Source: Magnetococcus marinus MC-1 (lineage in GTDB: Bacteria > Pseudomonadota > Magnetococcia > Magnetococcales > Magnetococcaceae). Taken from it: a stretch of 64,000 nt of DNA. Made by a program: the position numbers and the translations under genes. Shown here one piece after another: positions 1-8,877 of this stretch. The notes below the pieces were generated by a model that ran no database searches, was not told the DNA's origin, and saw only the letters and a list, made by a program, of their open reading frames with translations. The stretch is from positions 1,455,501-1,519,500 of the forward strand of contig NC_008576.1 of NCBI RefSeq assembly GCF_000014865.1, written 5' to 3'. Within the stretch, counting starts at the first letter, position 1. Each line of letters starts with the position of its first letter.

Positions 1-147
1 CTCAGTTATGCCGACTTTACCCCTAGCCAATCCCCGCCGCGTATTGGTTTAAAAGGCACGGCCAAGGTGTATGGACAGCGGGTTACGCTGTTCTACTATA
101 TTTTTCGCCGTCCGCTCTCTTACTTTCGGCAACTGTTGGGCTTTTAA
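1..147 (+). CDS. C-terminal fragment of a probable HlyD-like membrane-fusion/adaptor protein
   Basis: The window opens inside a gene read in frame 1 that stops at 145-147; 48 codons are visible. The tail reads roughly GLKGTAKVYGQRVTLFYYIF followed by a basic segment and FRQLLGF. A 'G..G.AK.YG.RV.L.YY.FRRPL' ending resembles the extreme C-terminus of HlyD/RND-type periplasmic adaptor proteins of export systems. With only the end visible this is a weak family call; the substrate cannot be inferred. It lies upstream of, and in the same direction as, a deacetylase-like gene and a glycosyltransferase, so export of a polysaccharide or another envelope product is possible. Confidence 0.4.
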   Translation, partial: LSYADFTPSQSPPRIGLKGTAKVYGQRVTLFYYIFRRPLSYFRQLLGF

Positions 148-348
148 AGCGGCGCAAAGCTGCGCGGGGGCGATGTAGGTTTGGCGTGGCACCCTCTCCG
201 GGCGGCGTGGTGGTGCGGTGGCGGGTTGTGATAGGCTGGATCACCCCATAAGCTGGCCCGCTGCATGTACCCCGACGGCCAGCACGGGTTTGCCCCGTGC
301 CTATGCTGGTTAGGGCGTGGGTTAATCGCCTGACAAGGTGGGAACAGC

Positions 349-1476
349 ATGTCCATTGCGCTTTTTTTATCGGCGGATTACGAACTCTATTTTTCGCGCA
401 ATCTGCTGCCCGAGCATGAGGTCTTGGTTGGCCCCACCCAGGCGCTGCTGCAAGCCTGCGAAGCGGTGGCGGCACCCCTTACCCTGTTTTGTGATGTGGC
501 GATGCTGCACACCTATCGCCAGTGGGGTGAAGAGGCCTTTGTGCAAGGGGTCGAGGCACAGCTACGGGGAGCGGTGCAGCGGGGCCATGATGTGCAACTG
601 CACCTGCACCCCCACTGGTTTCGTACCCAGCGGGGTGTGGATGGTCGCCTGCATTTTGCCCCAAAAGATTATCTGCTGGGCCGTTATGAAAGTGATGCCA
701 GCCAACGCTTTGCCAGCATCCTAGCGATGATTAGCCAAGGCAAAGCCTATTTGGAATCCCTCTTAAAACCGGTGAATGCCCACTATGAATGCCTCGCCTT
801 TCGGGGCGGTGGTTATGGTTTGCAACCCCACAGCGAGGAGATTTTAGGGGCATTGCAGCGCTGTGGCTTGGTGGTAGATTCCAGCGTGGTGCCGGGTTAT
901 CGACTGCACACTCAGGTTCACCAAGTGGACTTTACCAAGTTGGTGGGGCGGAGTAATCAGTGGTACGGTGCGGCATTGGGGTTGTCGGCCCCCTGTGGGG
1001 CGGGGCAGGGGCTGTTTGAGGTGCCCATTGGCAGCGCTGATCTTGCTCAGGTGGCGGATTGGAACCCTTGGCCAGAGTCCCTACAGCGGGTCTGGAGCAT
1101 GCTGCGTTACGGTGGCCCGGCAGAGCCCCTGCGGGGGGAGCCGGTGGGGTGGGTGAGTAAGCCGCCGGTGGCCTTTTTACAACGGCCCAAACAGGCTTGG
1201 TGGGATTTTAATGCGGTGCGTAACAGCCGCTTTGCCAAGTTGGAGATGCAGCGTTACCCGCAACGTATGCAGGCCGTGCTCAAAGGGCATCTGGCGCGAG
1301 AGGCCCCCTATGAGGGGTGTCACTATCTCTCCATCAACAGCCACCCCAAGGGCATGCATGCCCCGCACCGGGCCGCGCTGCAAAGGTTTGTGCGGCAGCT
1401 TAAAGCGACCTATGGTGCGGATATTGATTTTCCCACCTTTGCGACCTTGGCCAAACAGTTACGCCAAGCTGGATAA
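349..1476 (+). CDS. Polysaccharide-deacetylase-fold protein (NodB-like), paralogue A
   Basis: A 375-residue cytoplasmic-looking protein with no signal peptide. It begins with a short strand ending in SADYEL (residues 8-13, candidate catalytic/metal Asp10). It has the His-rich motif HDVQLHLHPHW (80-90) and FRGGGYG (151-157). These fit the Asp / HxxxH layout of carbohydrate esterase family 4-like (glycoside hydrolase/deacetylase fold) proteins, although the usual NodB 'DD' is replaced. The ATG has an upstream GGTGGGA. A second gene at 20144-21133 shares the HDVQLHLHP motif and the FRGG block, so the two are paralogues. It is followed at 70 bp by a GT4 glycosyltransferase, pointing to envelope polysaccharide or glycolipid modification. 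Substrate unknown. Confidence 0.6.
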   Translation: MSIALFLSADYELYFSRNLLPEHEVLVGPTQALLQACEAVAAPLTLFCDVAMLHTYRQWGEEAFVQGVEAQLRGAVQRGHDVQLHLHPHWFRTQRGVDGRLHFAPKDYLLGRYESDASQRFASILAMISQGKAYLESLLKPVNAHYECLAFRGGGYGLQPHSEEILGALQRCGLVVDSSVVPGYRLHTQVHQVDFTKLVGRSNQWYGAALGLSAPCGAGQGLFEVPIGSADLAQVADWNPWPESLQRVWSMLRYGGPAEPLRGEPVGWVSKPPVAFLQRPKQAWWDFNAVRNSRFAKLEMQRYPQRMQAVLKGHLAREAPYEGCHYLSINSHPKGMHAPHRAALQRFVRQLKATYGADIDFPTFATLAKQLRQAG

Positions 1477-1545
1477 GGTCGGCCAGCGGTCACGGGCGCG
1501 TTTGAGTGGCTGGTGTGTGCTGCGTCTGTTCTGTCATGAGGTGCC

Positions 1546-2763
1546 ATGAATACCCAACCACCCCGTCATGTGCTGCAACTCTACCACGCCTGTTATCCGC
1601 AGATTCAGGGGGGGATTGATGCCATGCTCTACGCCCTGATCCAAGGTTTGCAGGCGCAGGTACGGGTCTCCTTGTGGAGTACCGCAGATTGGCAGGAGCA
1701 ACGTAAACGGGTGCGTGAGGCCGAGGGGATTACCCTCATCCACTATTTTTTGCTCATGCCACCCTTGGGCAAGGGGTGGTCGCTCGGCACCCTTAAAGGT
1801 TGGTTGCATGGCTTGCTGCGCATGCCCTTTATCCTGTGGGATCTGCGTCAACACTGCCGCACGGAACGGGTCGATTTGATCCATCTGCACACCCTGCAAA
1901 CCTATGGCTTTTACCTTTACCTCTTGCGTAAAATCGGCGGGCCTCCCTACATAATCACTCTGCATGGCACCGATGTGGCCCATTTTGAACGGTATAAAGG
2001 TTTGAAATTGTGGATTATAAAGCGGTTGTTACGTGGCGCGGAACAGCTCGTGACCGTGAGCCCCGCCATGCTGGAACCCGCACGGCAAGCCTTGGGGCGG
2101 CAGTTGCCCTTGCGGGCCATCCTCAATGGCTGTGCGCCGCCCATCGTGGCACCAGAGGCAGAGCAGCAGGCCCCGTTACTGCCGCCACTGCCCAAGCGCT
2201 TTGCCCTAATGGTGGGGTGGATTACCGCGTCTAAGGGGTTGGATCTGGCGGTGCGCTGCTGGCCGGAGATCTTAACCATAGATCCCGATTTTCATTTGGT
2301 GCATGTGGGCTCGGGTCAGCGGGATCTCCCCTTTGATGCCGCCATTCGCCATAGCGCAGAGCGCTTAGCCCCTGACCATATTCATTTTTTAGGGCCTATG
2401 CCCAGCCATCTATTGGCGCAGATCTATGCGCGGGCCACCCTGTTTTGCATGCCTTCCCATAACGAAGGGTTGCCCTATGCCCTGCTGGAGGCCGCCATGC
2501 TGGATCGTCCAGTGCTGCTCAGTCGCATCCCAGCTTTCGAACGGCTGTTGGAGGAGGGGCAGGAGGCGGTTTTTCATGGGGTAGAGGATGAGGCCAGCTT
2601 TGTGGCGGGCATGCGGCAGCTCTTGAGCCATCCCCAACAGAGCCAAGCCATGGGGCAACGTCTGGGTATAAAAATCCGGCAACAGTGTCAAGTGGCACAT
2701 ATGAGCCAAGCCTATCTGGACTGTTATAAGGATGTTTGGGCAAAGGTGGGGCGGTCGGGTTAA
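1546..2763 (+). CDS. Glycosyltransferase family 4 protein
   Basis: A 405-residue GT-B glycosyltransferase. The N-terminal Rossmann-like half carries the GGI-type loop (residues 22-24) that follows the first strand in GT4 enzymes, then IHLHTLQ and LHGTDV. The C-terminal half has GWITASKGLDLAV and the nucleotide-sugar-binding segment HNEGLPYALLEA near residue 305, the equivalent of the E-x7-E motif. It presumably transfers an activated sugar onto a lipid- or polysaccharide-linked acceptor at the cytoplasmic face of the inner membrane. GAGGT precedes the ATG. It lies just downstream of a deacetylase-fold gene, and its stop overlaps the convergent AAC(3)-like gene by 4 bp. Sugar specificity cannot be read from sequence. 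Confidence 0.8.
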   Translation: MNTQPPRHVLQLYHACYPQIQGGIDAMLYALIQGLQAQVRVSLWSTADWQEQRKRVREAEGITLIHYFLLMPPLGKGWSLGTLKGWLHGLLRMPFILWDLRQHCRTERVDLIHLHTLQTYGFYLYLLRKIGGPPYIITLHGTDVAHFERYKGLKLWIIKRLLRGAEQLVTVSPAMLEPARQALGRQLPLRAILNGCAPPIVAPEAEQQAPLLPPLPKRFALMVGWITASKGLDLAVRCWPEILTIDPDFHLVHVGSGQRDLPFDAAIRHSAERLAPDHIHFLGPMPSHLLAQIYARATLFCMPSHNEGLPYALLEAAMLDRPVLLSRIPAFERLLEEGQEAVFHGVEDEASFVAGMRQLLSHPQQSQAMGQRLGIKIRQQCQVAHMSQAYLDCYKDVWAKVGRSG

Positions 2764-3686
2764 AAGGGTGGCCGCGGTGCGCTGGCCAGCATCGCCTCAA
2801 CCTCGGCGGGATCAAATAAAAAACGCCCTTGCTGCTGTAGGGTCAAGGCCCGTTGGATAAAGGGGGCTGCTGACATGCGGCTCAAGCGCAGACCGTGCAC
2901 ATGCTGTTCCCATAAAATCTGCTCGCGGCGCAGGATGCGGGCCACCCGCTCAACCCGACGATAGGCCCCCCCCATGCGCAGTAAGGGCACCATGCAGGTG
3001 ATGTTCTGCTCCGCTTGGACAACGATCTGCATGGGGTAGGGTTGGTCATAGTAGACTGCCCGCTGGAGCTCGGGCACCATGGTTTCTGGCACATGTAAAA
3101 GGGAGTAGCTCTCCAGTCCTACCCCAAGCCCCATCACCTCGCCTTGCTGCTGGGCCAGTTTTTGAAAGGGTGAGGTGGGGCCAAAGGGGTGGCCCTTATG
3201 GTGATCCGCCAGCAGGGCCTCGGCGTGTTGCCCCCAACCAACCATGGCATGGGTGGGGTGCCAAGAGCGTATGGCGGTGCGATCCCGGCGCAGCATCTCC
3301 GTCAGCAGTCCCGAGCGTGAGGGGGTACGGGCGGGGTTAAAGGGGGCCGCCTGTCGCGCATAGTCGGCCTGGGCACCCCGGAAGGGATACGCCGGCATAA
3401 GCAGGGTGCCCTGTGGCCCCAGTTTATCCTTGAGCAGTTGGATGAGGGTAAAGGGTTTGAGCTCTGGGACATGGGCCACCAATTGGTCCATGGAGCTATG
3501 CAGCAGGATGGTTTTACCCGCCGTGATGCCCAATTCGTCCAAGGCTGCTGCAAAGCGCGGCACACTCATGGTGGCTTGGTAACCACGGGCTTTGCGGGCA
3601 ACAGCACGGATGGCCCTAAAAGGGAGCAGCAGGCGGCGTTCCAGGGGTTGCGGCAGATAGAGCAGCAGCAAACGGGGGGCAAACAT
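2760..3686 (-). CDS. AAC(3)-family N-acyltransferase-like protein
   Basis: A 308-residue member of the aminoglycoside 3-N-acetyltransferase fold. From about residue 40 it shows the family landmarks: LLHSSMDQL, LLMPAYPF, HPTHAMVGWG and GLGVGLESYSLLHVPE. The first 39 residues are a basic/hydrophobic extension rich in Leu and Arg, so translation could also begin near the internal Met40. Many AAC(3)-fold proteins lie in polysaccharide or natural-product loci and acylate amino groups of sugars or peptides, so antibiotic resistance should not be assumed. It is the last gene of a six-gene minus-strand operon and starts 5 bp after an acyl carrier protein gene, suggesting the ACP delivers its acyl donor (inference). 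Confidence 0.7.
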   Translation of the reverse strand: MFAPRLLLLYLPQPLERRLLLPFRAIRAVARKARGYQATMSVPRFAAALDELGITAGKTILLHSSMDQLVAHVPELKPFTLIQLLKDKLGPQGTLLMPAYPFRGAQADYARQAAPFNPARTPSRSGLLTEMLRRDRTAIRSWHPTHAMVGWGQHAEALLADHHKGHPFGPTSPFQKLAQQQGEVMGLGVGLESYSLLHVPETMVPELQRAVYYDQPYPMQIVVQAEQNITCMVPLLRMGGAYRRVERVARILRREQILWEQHVHGLRLSRMSAAPFIQRALTLQQQGRFLFDPAEVEAMLASAPRPPF

Positions 3687-3691
3687 GGGGA

Positions 3692-3985
3692 CTAGGCACC
3701 CTCACCTTGCAGGGTTTGAATAAGATCGGCCAAACCGTTCATGCTATAAAAAGCGGTATGGTTAAAGTGCTCATCGGTAAACTGAACATCAAAATGGCCC
3801 TCCATCTCGGCAATGAGTTCGATAATGCCCATGGAGTCCAACAGGTTGTTTTGAAAATAGTCCAGTTCCAGCAGGGCTGCGGCATCACGCTGTTGTAAGG
3901 CGGGGTTGCGTTGGCAAAACCAGTGGATCAGCCACGTTTGGTAAGGGTTCATGCGCATCATTCCCAAGCTATTTTTGAGCCTCAA
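3692..3985 (-). CDS. Acyl carrier protein
   Basis: A protein of up to 97 residues with the 4'-phosphopantetheine attachment motif LLDSMGIIELI; the modifiable serine is Ser51 when counted from the first possible start. It also has an acidic helix II/III (EMEGHFDVQFTDEHF) typical of carrier proteins. The start is uncertain: Met9 or Met12 would give a more usual 86-89-residue ACP. The longest form overlaps the upstream VOC gene by 17 bp, implying translational coupling. It lies with an AMP-dependent acyl ligase, an aminotransferase and an AAC(3)-like acyltransferase in one operon, so it is more likely dedicated to a specialised acyl-transfer pathway than the housekeeping fatty-acid ACP. Confidence 0.85.
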   Translation of the reverse strand: MRLKNSLGMMRMNPYQTWLIHWFCQRNPALQQRDAAALLELDYFQNNLLDSMGIIELIAEMEGHFDVQFTDEHFNHTAFYSMNGLADLIQTLQGEGA

Positions 3986-4766
3986 TCAACTCCACCGGGT
4001 AGCCCGCTGGTGATCGTAAAAAGGCCACGTTAACACGCTGCTGGTTTACGCTCAATGTAATGATCGGGCTGGCCCCTGTGCCCCCATGCTTTTCTGCCGT
4101 TTGCAGATCCGCACTCAGGCGGTTGCTCAACAGGGCCAGACAGGGGAAACCATGATCATCCAAAAAACCACCCCCCCGGGTTGGGCCATCCACCAGTAAC
4201 AGCCGCACCCGCCATGCGGGAATGGGGGGGGCTTTTTGCAGCAGCGACCAGCCGTCACCGCTCTGCTCCAGGCGAAAGCCCAATCCCGTTTGCCAAAAGT
4301 GTTGCTCCCTCTGTCGCTCTGGGGTGGTGAGGGCGACGGCCAACACTCCCGCCGCTTCCCCTTGTGGCAGCACCCATAAGGGGTGTTGAAAGGGGGCCCA
4401 TAGGCCTAATTGGGGGGTGCCCCCCAAGGCCTGTTGCAGGGCTGTTGAAAGACGCGCTTCGGGTTGCCGAGGGAGGGCTTGCCACAAGGGGGGGATATGT
4501 CCAAATAGGGGTAAATAACCCTGCTTATGGGCCGTTGCTGCCTGCGAGGCCGGGGTGTAACCGGTATGCTCAAGGGCGGGGCCGCTGGCGGTATAGCGGG
4601 CAAAATGCAGGTCAAAGAGACCGTTTTGGGTACGGGTCCAGGTGGCGGCAACGGGTAGGGTGTCTTGACAACGAAACGCTACAGACCAGCCTTGTTGCTC
4701 CAAAGCCGGCGCCACATCCTCGGCCTGACCACCGTTCATGCTGATGTGGTCTGCCCCCAAAATCAT
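3969..4766 (-). CDS. VOC/glyoxalase-like domain protein
   Basis: A 265-residue protein beginning ILGADHISMNG, the beta-strand with a metal-binding His that opens vicinal-oxygen-chelate modules. It has a second half with a similar hydrophobic strand pattern (GFPCLALLSNRL, NVAFLRSPAGYPVELIEA). The size and layout resemble the Glyoxalase_3-type VOC family. The catalysed reaction is unknown; VOC proteins include isomerases, dioxygenases and lyases. Its ATG overlaps the stop of the upstream aminotransferase (ATGA, 4 bp) and its end overlaps the ACP gene, so it is embedded in the six-gene acyl-transfer operon. It may modify the amino-acid or acyl intermediate of that pathway (inference). Confidence 0.6.
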   Translation of the reverse strand: MILGADHISMNGGQAEDVAPALEQQGWSVAFRCQDTLPVAATWTRTQNGLFDLHFARYTASGPALEHTGYTPASQAATAHKQGYLPLFGHIPPLWQALPRQPEARLSTALQQALGGTPQLGLWAPFQHPLWVLPQGEAAGVLAVALTTPERQREQHFWQTGLGFRLEQSGDGWSLLQKAPPIPAWRVRLLLVDGPTRGGGFLDDHGFPCLALLSNRLSADLQTAEKHGGTGASPIITLSVNQQRVNVAFLRSPAGYPVELIEAQK

Positions 4767-6001
4767 CGTTGCAGGCCCTCATCCACCACCTCTTTAAAGC
4801 CAACATTGCTCAGCACCGATGGCAGCGCCAGCAGACGTTGACGCAACTGTCGCGGGTCGGGGGCGGGGCCGGTTATGACATTTTTGATGGATTGCAGCGC
4901 CAGCCAAATCCGCTCTTCTGACTCCCAACCAATAGAGATGCGGATAAAGCGATCCACATTCTCACCATAGGCGTAGCCCGGGACCACCGAGATGTGGTGA
5001 TCCAACAGCAGTTGGGCGGCAAACGCAAAGGCGTTGCCTGGATAGTCGCCAAGGTGAACAAAATGGTAAAAGGTGGCGCTGCCCGCCATCTCATCCAAGC
5101 CCAACTCTTGTAACATGCCCTTAATGCGCTTGCGCCGGTGCATCACCGCCTCGACCTGGGGCAGGGCGCGATTGACCAATTTATCAAAATAATGGTTGCA
5201 GTAGTGCAACAGCGGGGTGCCCGTACAGGTGATCACATGTTGGTTAATGCGCAGCAGCGCGGCAATCAGGGGCTCTGGACCAATGGCATAACCAATGCGC
5301 CAGCCAGAAATGCCCAGATTTTTGGAGAGCGAATTAATGATGATCAAGTGGTTAAAGTCCGGTACCAGCTCACCCAATGAGACAAAGGGTTCGTCCAGCA
5401 CAAAATCACTATAGACCTCATCCACCAACAGCCACGCACCCGCTTGGGCGCAGGTGGTGTGGATCCGTTGCAGCTCAGCGCGGTTGTAAACCCGCCCCGA
5501 GGGATTGTTGGGGTTGCACAGTACCACCATGCGGGTTTTGTCGGTAAACAGCGTGTCCAATTGCTCAACCGGCAGATCATAGGGAATAAACCGGGGCTTG
5601 GCATGTACCAGCTTGGCCTGTTCAGGATAGCTCAGCCAAGCGGGTTCCCAGATGAGCACATCATCACCGGGCTCAAGGGTGGCCAGCATCGCCATATAGA
5701 TAAGCGATTTGGCACCAACGGAGATGATTAACTCCTGGTCAGGGTTCACCGTCACCCGGTAGCGGCTCTGGTAGTAGTGGGCCAACTTTTTACGCAGCGC
5801 TGGAATGCCTTGCGAGTCCGAGTAGTGGTTAATCTTCTCCAGATCCAACTGAGAAAAATCATCCATCTCCATTTCAAAAAAGGACTCCCCAAGGGAGAGC
5901 ACCGTCACATCCTCACCCAGATGTTTGAGATCATAGATCATCTGGTTGATAAAGATGGAGAGTGCTTGATGCGCGTTTTGTACCGTTTGGCTTATTTGCA
6001 T
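4763..6001 (-). CDS. PLP-dependent class I/II aminotransferase
   Basis: A 412-residue fold-type I enzyme. Visible landmarks are the NPNNPSGRVYN loop, LVDEVYSDF (the Asp/Tyr pair contacting the pyridoxal ring), the Schiff-base lysine in NSLSKNLGISGWRIGY near residue 228, and an Arg near the C-terminus (DRFIRISIG) for substrate carboxylate binding. It is about the normal length for aspartate-aminotransferase-like enzymes of subgroup I-gamma. In this operon it sits between an AMP-forming ligase 109 bp upstream and a VOC protein (4-bp overlap). A role in making or consuming the amino-acid building block is therefore likely, but substrate identity cannot be read from sequence. Confidence 0.85.
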   Translation of the reverse strand: MQISQTVQNAHQALSIFINQMIYDLKHLGEDVTVLSLGESFFEMEMDDFSQLDLEKINHYSDSQGIPALRKKLAHYYQSRYRVTVNPDQELIISVGAKSLIYMAMLATLEPGDDVLIWEPAWLSYPEQAKLVHAKPRFIPYDLPVEQLDTLFTDKTRMVVLCNPNNPSGRVYNRAELQRIHTTCAQAGAWLLVDEVYSDFVLDEPFVSLGELVPDFNHLIIINSLSKNLGISGWRIGYAIGPEPLIAALLRINQHVITCTGTPLLHYCNHYFDKLVNRALPQVEAVMHRRKRIKGMLQELGLDEMAGSATFYHFVHLGDYPGNAFAFAAQLLLDHHISVVPGYAYGENVDRFIRISIGWESEERIWLALQSIKNVITGPAPDPRQLRQRLLALPSVLSNVGFKEVVDEGLQR

Positions 6002-6110
6002 GGTGCTCTATCTCTTCATGAGCGAGGGGGTCAGGGTTGGTCGCCGGTAAACCCCGCTCTATCCGGCCAGTGGGAGTTTTTGGCCGATGTTATTAAAAAA
6101 ACAGCCGCGC

Positions 6111-7643
6111 CTAATACTCAGATACCGAGAGTTTGCGCTTCTGAATTTTGCCGCTTTCGGTGCGGGGAAACGCTTCCACCACTTGAATGCGACAGGGCCA
6201 CTTGTAGCGAACCAGACGCTCGGCCATCCACTGCCTAAAGTGGGCCTCGGGTGCTTCTGTCATGCTGCCATCGCAGCGGATAAACAGGTTATAGTCATCG
6301 CCATAGAGTTCAGACACGGTGGCAACCGCCACCGCTTCAAGCACCCCTGGGCAGGTGGTAGCCAAGGCTTCTATCTCCACCAAGCTGACAAAGTAACCCC
6401 CTTTTTTGATGAAATCACCGGTGCGCCCCCTTAAAACCAATTGGCCGTTGGCATCCAACAGGCCCAGGTCGTCGGTGTGCAGATAACCTTCATCATCGAG
6501 GGGGGAGCGAATTTCGCCATCTTGGCCCAGGTATCCCACAAAGGCGTAAGGGGTGCGCACCCGGATAGGTCGGGGCTGCTCGGCGGGGCCATGGTCCAAT
6601 TTTAGGGTCACATAGGGCAGCACGCTGCCCACGCTGCCCAGCGAACGGAGTTGCGCTTGGCCCGGCTGCTCCGAGGTTAAGAAGGTGGTCTCTGAGAGAC
6701 CATAATTTTCTAATAGTGGGATGCCAAAACAGGCCTCAAAACGCTGTTTTTCCTCTGGCGTAATGGCGGCGGTGCCCACAAAGGCATATTGGATGCCCGT
6801 TTGGCGGGGGGTGGTGCGCTCATCCTTACCGGGTCGGTAGAGGGCCAGCAGACCACGGGCCACGGTGGGGACCAGCCACAAAGCTTCGACCCCAAAGCGT
6901 TTTACATCGTGCCAAAAGGTCATTAAGGTGCGGCCACTAAAGGGGGGCGCCACCACAATAGAACCGCCATGGACCAAGGGGATTAAGCCCAGATTAAAAA
7001 GCCCCCCTAGGTAGGACATGGGCATAATATTAAAAAAGCGCATCCCCCCATGTAGGGCCGGATGTAGGGCAACAAACGCTTGGCCCGCCTGCCATAGGGT
7101 GTTGGCATCAATCACCAGCGCTTTGGGCTCCCCTTTGGTGCCACTGGTGTGCAAATAGAGACGGCTCCCCCCTTGTGGCTCCGCCTTAACAGAGCGCTGC
7201 TCGGTTTGTGCCCACTCAAACTGACCATCCAGCGCCACAAGTTGCAGCGTTACCCCAGCCTCGCGCACCGCCTGTTGCTGAGCCGGGCTGGAGAGTGTGG
7301 TTAATAAGCACACCTTGGCTTGCGTCACCTTTAACCAGTGGGCCAGCTCAATGGCGGTGCATTGGGGGGAGAGAGGGGCAAAATGACGGCCACTGTAGAG
7401 GGCGGCTAAAAACAGGCTCAACTGCTCCACACTGTTGGGTAGTAGGCTCACCACCACCTCGCCCGCGCCGATCTGCCAGCTCTCTAAGGTGGCCTGTAGG
7501 CGCTGGATCAGTATGGCCAAACCCTGGTAGCTGTGGCGCTGTTCGTGTACCGCGTCAATCAGGGCATGCCGCTGGGGGTAGTGTGCCACCAGTTGATTAA
7601 GATCGGCGCCAAAAACGCCGCCGCTGCTAACATTCGTGACCAT
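6111..7643 (-). CDS. AMP-dependent acyl-CoA/acyl-ACP synthetase (adenylate-forming ligase)
   Basis: A protein of about 510 residues with the ANL-superfamily motifs in order: the Thr/Ser/Gly-rich ATP loop LHTSGTKGEPKA (near 165), NYGLSETTFLTSE, LHTDDLGLLDANG with the ribose-binding Asp, the hinge GRTGDFIKKGG, and the C-terminal catalytic Lys in ESGKIQKRKLS. It should adenylate a carboxylic acid and pass it to CoA or, given the neighbouring carrier protein, to the ACP. The ATG at 7643 has GGAGAGG at proper spacing and is preferred over an upstream TTG. It overlaps the upstream hydrolase gene by 17 bp. The absence of other NRPS/PKS domains suggests a stand-alone loading enzyme. Confidence 0.85.
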   Translation of the reverse strand: MVTNVSSGGVFGADLNQLVAHYPQRHALIDAVHEQRHSYQGLAILIQRLQATLESWQIGAGEVVVSLLPNSVEQLSLFLAALYSGRHFAPLSPQCTAIELAHWLKVTQAKVCLLTTLSSPAQQQAVREAGVTLQLVALDGQFEWAQTEQRSVKAEPQGGSRLYLHTSGTKGEPKALVIDANTLWQAGQAFVALHPALHGGMRFFNIMPMSYLGGLFNLGLIPLVHGGSIVVAPPFSGRTLMTFWHDVKRFGVEALWLVPTVARGLLALYRPGKDERTTPRQTGIQYAFVGTAAITPEEKQRFEACFGIPLLENYGLSETTFLTSEQPGQAQLRSLGSVGSVLPYVTLKLDHGPAEQPRPIRVRTPYAFVGYLGQDGEIRSPLDDEGYLHTDDLGLLDANGQLVLRGRTGDFIKKGGYFVSLVEIEALATTCPGVLEAVAVATVSELYGDDYNLFIRCDGSMTEAPEAHFRQWMAERLVRYKWPCRIQVVEAFPRTESGKIQKRKLSVSEY

Positions 7644-8607
7644 AAACAACCTCTCCAGCCACCACCAACGGCACGCCGTCGATGGTCAAAGTGGGGCTAT
7701 GCAGGACAAAATCTTGGTGAAACGGTATGGTGGTTAGACCGCCAATGGTGCTATTGGATCCAAAACCTAAATGAATCGAGCCATGGGCCCCTTCATCCAT
7801 GAGCATATTACCCATCACCGAGGCAGCTGGATTCATGCCAATGCCCAGCTCGGCAAGGCGTCTGGCGTTTTCATCCCCTGGGCCAGCCAGCAGAGCCTCT
7901 AGCGCGGCCACCAAGGGAGCGGGTCCTTCGATATGGGTGATTAAACCCGCCTCTAAGGTCAGGGTGATGGGCTCGGTCAAGAGGCCGATCTCTGGACAGG
8001 GGATAGAGGCATCCACCACCACCACCCCATAGGCGCTCTGCTCCAGGGGGGGGATGTTGGCTTCAATATCCGGGGGGGAGCCCAGATCACCGGGATTGAG
8101 CAGTGCCCCAGGACAGGCATTGCCTACCCGGCCTGAGATGGAAAAGGTTAAGTCGCTCCCCGCCGCGCTGCTTAAATGAACGTGGTGCCCCTTGCTTAAC
8201 TGCTGGGCAACATAGGCGACCTTGGGGGCCATGGCGACAAAATCGACCAGTAGGGCAGGGTGGCTCAACAGCGCCTCATGGTAATCGGGCAGGCTAAGAT
8301 AACGGCCTCCAGCGTTGGTGCAGGCTTTGCGGGCCTCGGTGTGGGCCATGGAACGGCGGGTCAAGCCCACGCACAGGTCGGCTTGGGCCATCTGCGCAGC
8401 GACCTCTGCGGGGGGTTCTTGCCCAGCCATGCGAAAGGGGGCTAGGGTGTGCAGGGTGGCTTGAGCGCACCTGCCCTGGGCAGCGGCCAATAGGCGCTCA
8501 CCGATCGCGTGGGTGTCGTGATCGCACACGATAACCAACTGGGCACGCTCCGTTAAGCGCCCACAATGAAACAGAAGATGTTCTTCAACGTGACGCTCCA
8601 AAGCCAA
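7627..8607 (-). CDS. M29 aminopeptidase / NicX-like metal-dependent hydrolase or dioxygenase
   Basis: A protein of about 326 residues whose C-terminal half matches the M29 aminopeptidase / 2,5-dihydroxypyridine dioxygenase (NicX) fold. It shows SGRVGNACPGALLNPGDLG, an acidic GxGMNP region, MDEGAHGSIHLGFGSNSTIGG and HQDFVLHSP. The His of GSIHLG and the His/Asp of HQD correspond to metal ligands of M29 enzymes. It is shorter than classical M29 peptidases (370-410 residues), mainly at the N-terminus. The start is uncertain: a TTG at 8607 or 8601 follows GAGGGA. It is first in a six-gene minus-strand operon; the activity may be hydrolysis or tailoring of an amide or ring product (inference). Confidence 0.65.
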   Translation of the reverse strand: MALERHVEEHLLFHCGRLTERAQLVIVCDHDTHAIGERLLAAAQGRCAQATLHTLAPFRMAGQEPPAEVAAQMAQADLCVGLTRRSMAHTEARKACTNAGGRYLSLPDYHEALLSHPALLVDFVAMAPKVAYVAQQLSKGHHVHLSSAAGSDLTFSISGRVGNACPGALLNPGDLGSPPDIEANIPPLEQSAYGVVVVDASIPCPEIGLLTEPITLTLEAGLITHIEGPAPLVAALEALLAGPGDENARRLAELGIGMNPAASVMGNMLMDEGAHGSIHLGFGSNSTIGGLTTIPFHQDFVLHSPTLTIDGVPLVVAGEVVYGHEC

Positions 8608-8725
8608 TCCCTCATGCTGGTGAATGGGCCTCGCCCACAGAGTTTACAGAATACCCCGATCGCACAAAAATTGCCTAAGAATTTGTTTTCAGCCCCCTTG
8701 CCGGGGTGCCGCAACGCCGCTTGCC

Positions 8726-8759
8726 GCACGGGTTGCAACCCGCAGGCCGCAACCCGTGC
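8726..8759. repeat. 11-bp inverted repeat upstream of the M29-like operon
   Basis: GCACGGGTTGC at 8726-8736 is exactly inverted at 8749-8759 around a 12-nt spacer. It lies between the divergent transcription units starting at 8607 (minus) and the unknown gene ending at 8878. There is no T-run on either strand, so it is not a standard terminator; an operator or structured leader is possible. The rest of 8608-8877 shows no recognisable gene. Confidence 0.5.
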
Positions 8760-8877
8760 AACGCACTTATAGCGAGGTGATAGCTGGGGTGAAACGGTCA
8801 ATGCCCCCTTGCTGGCAGCTGTTCCCGGGCGGGGGCGTAGGGATCTCTTGGGCAGATATAAAATCGCGGAAAACCGT

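Noticed and set aside
2760-3686. Aminoglycoside resistance gene
   Set aside because: The fold matches AAC(3), but the gene is embedded in an ACP/ligase/aminotransferase operon with no mobile or resistance context, so a biosynthetic acyltransferase is more likely.
8726-8759. Inverted repeat as a transcription terminator
   Set aside because: No T-run follows on either strand, and it sits upstream of a divergent gene rather than after one; kept only as a repeat.
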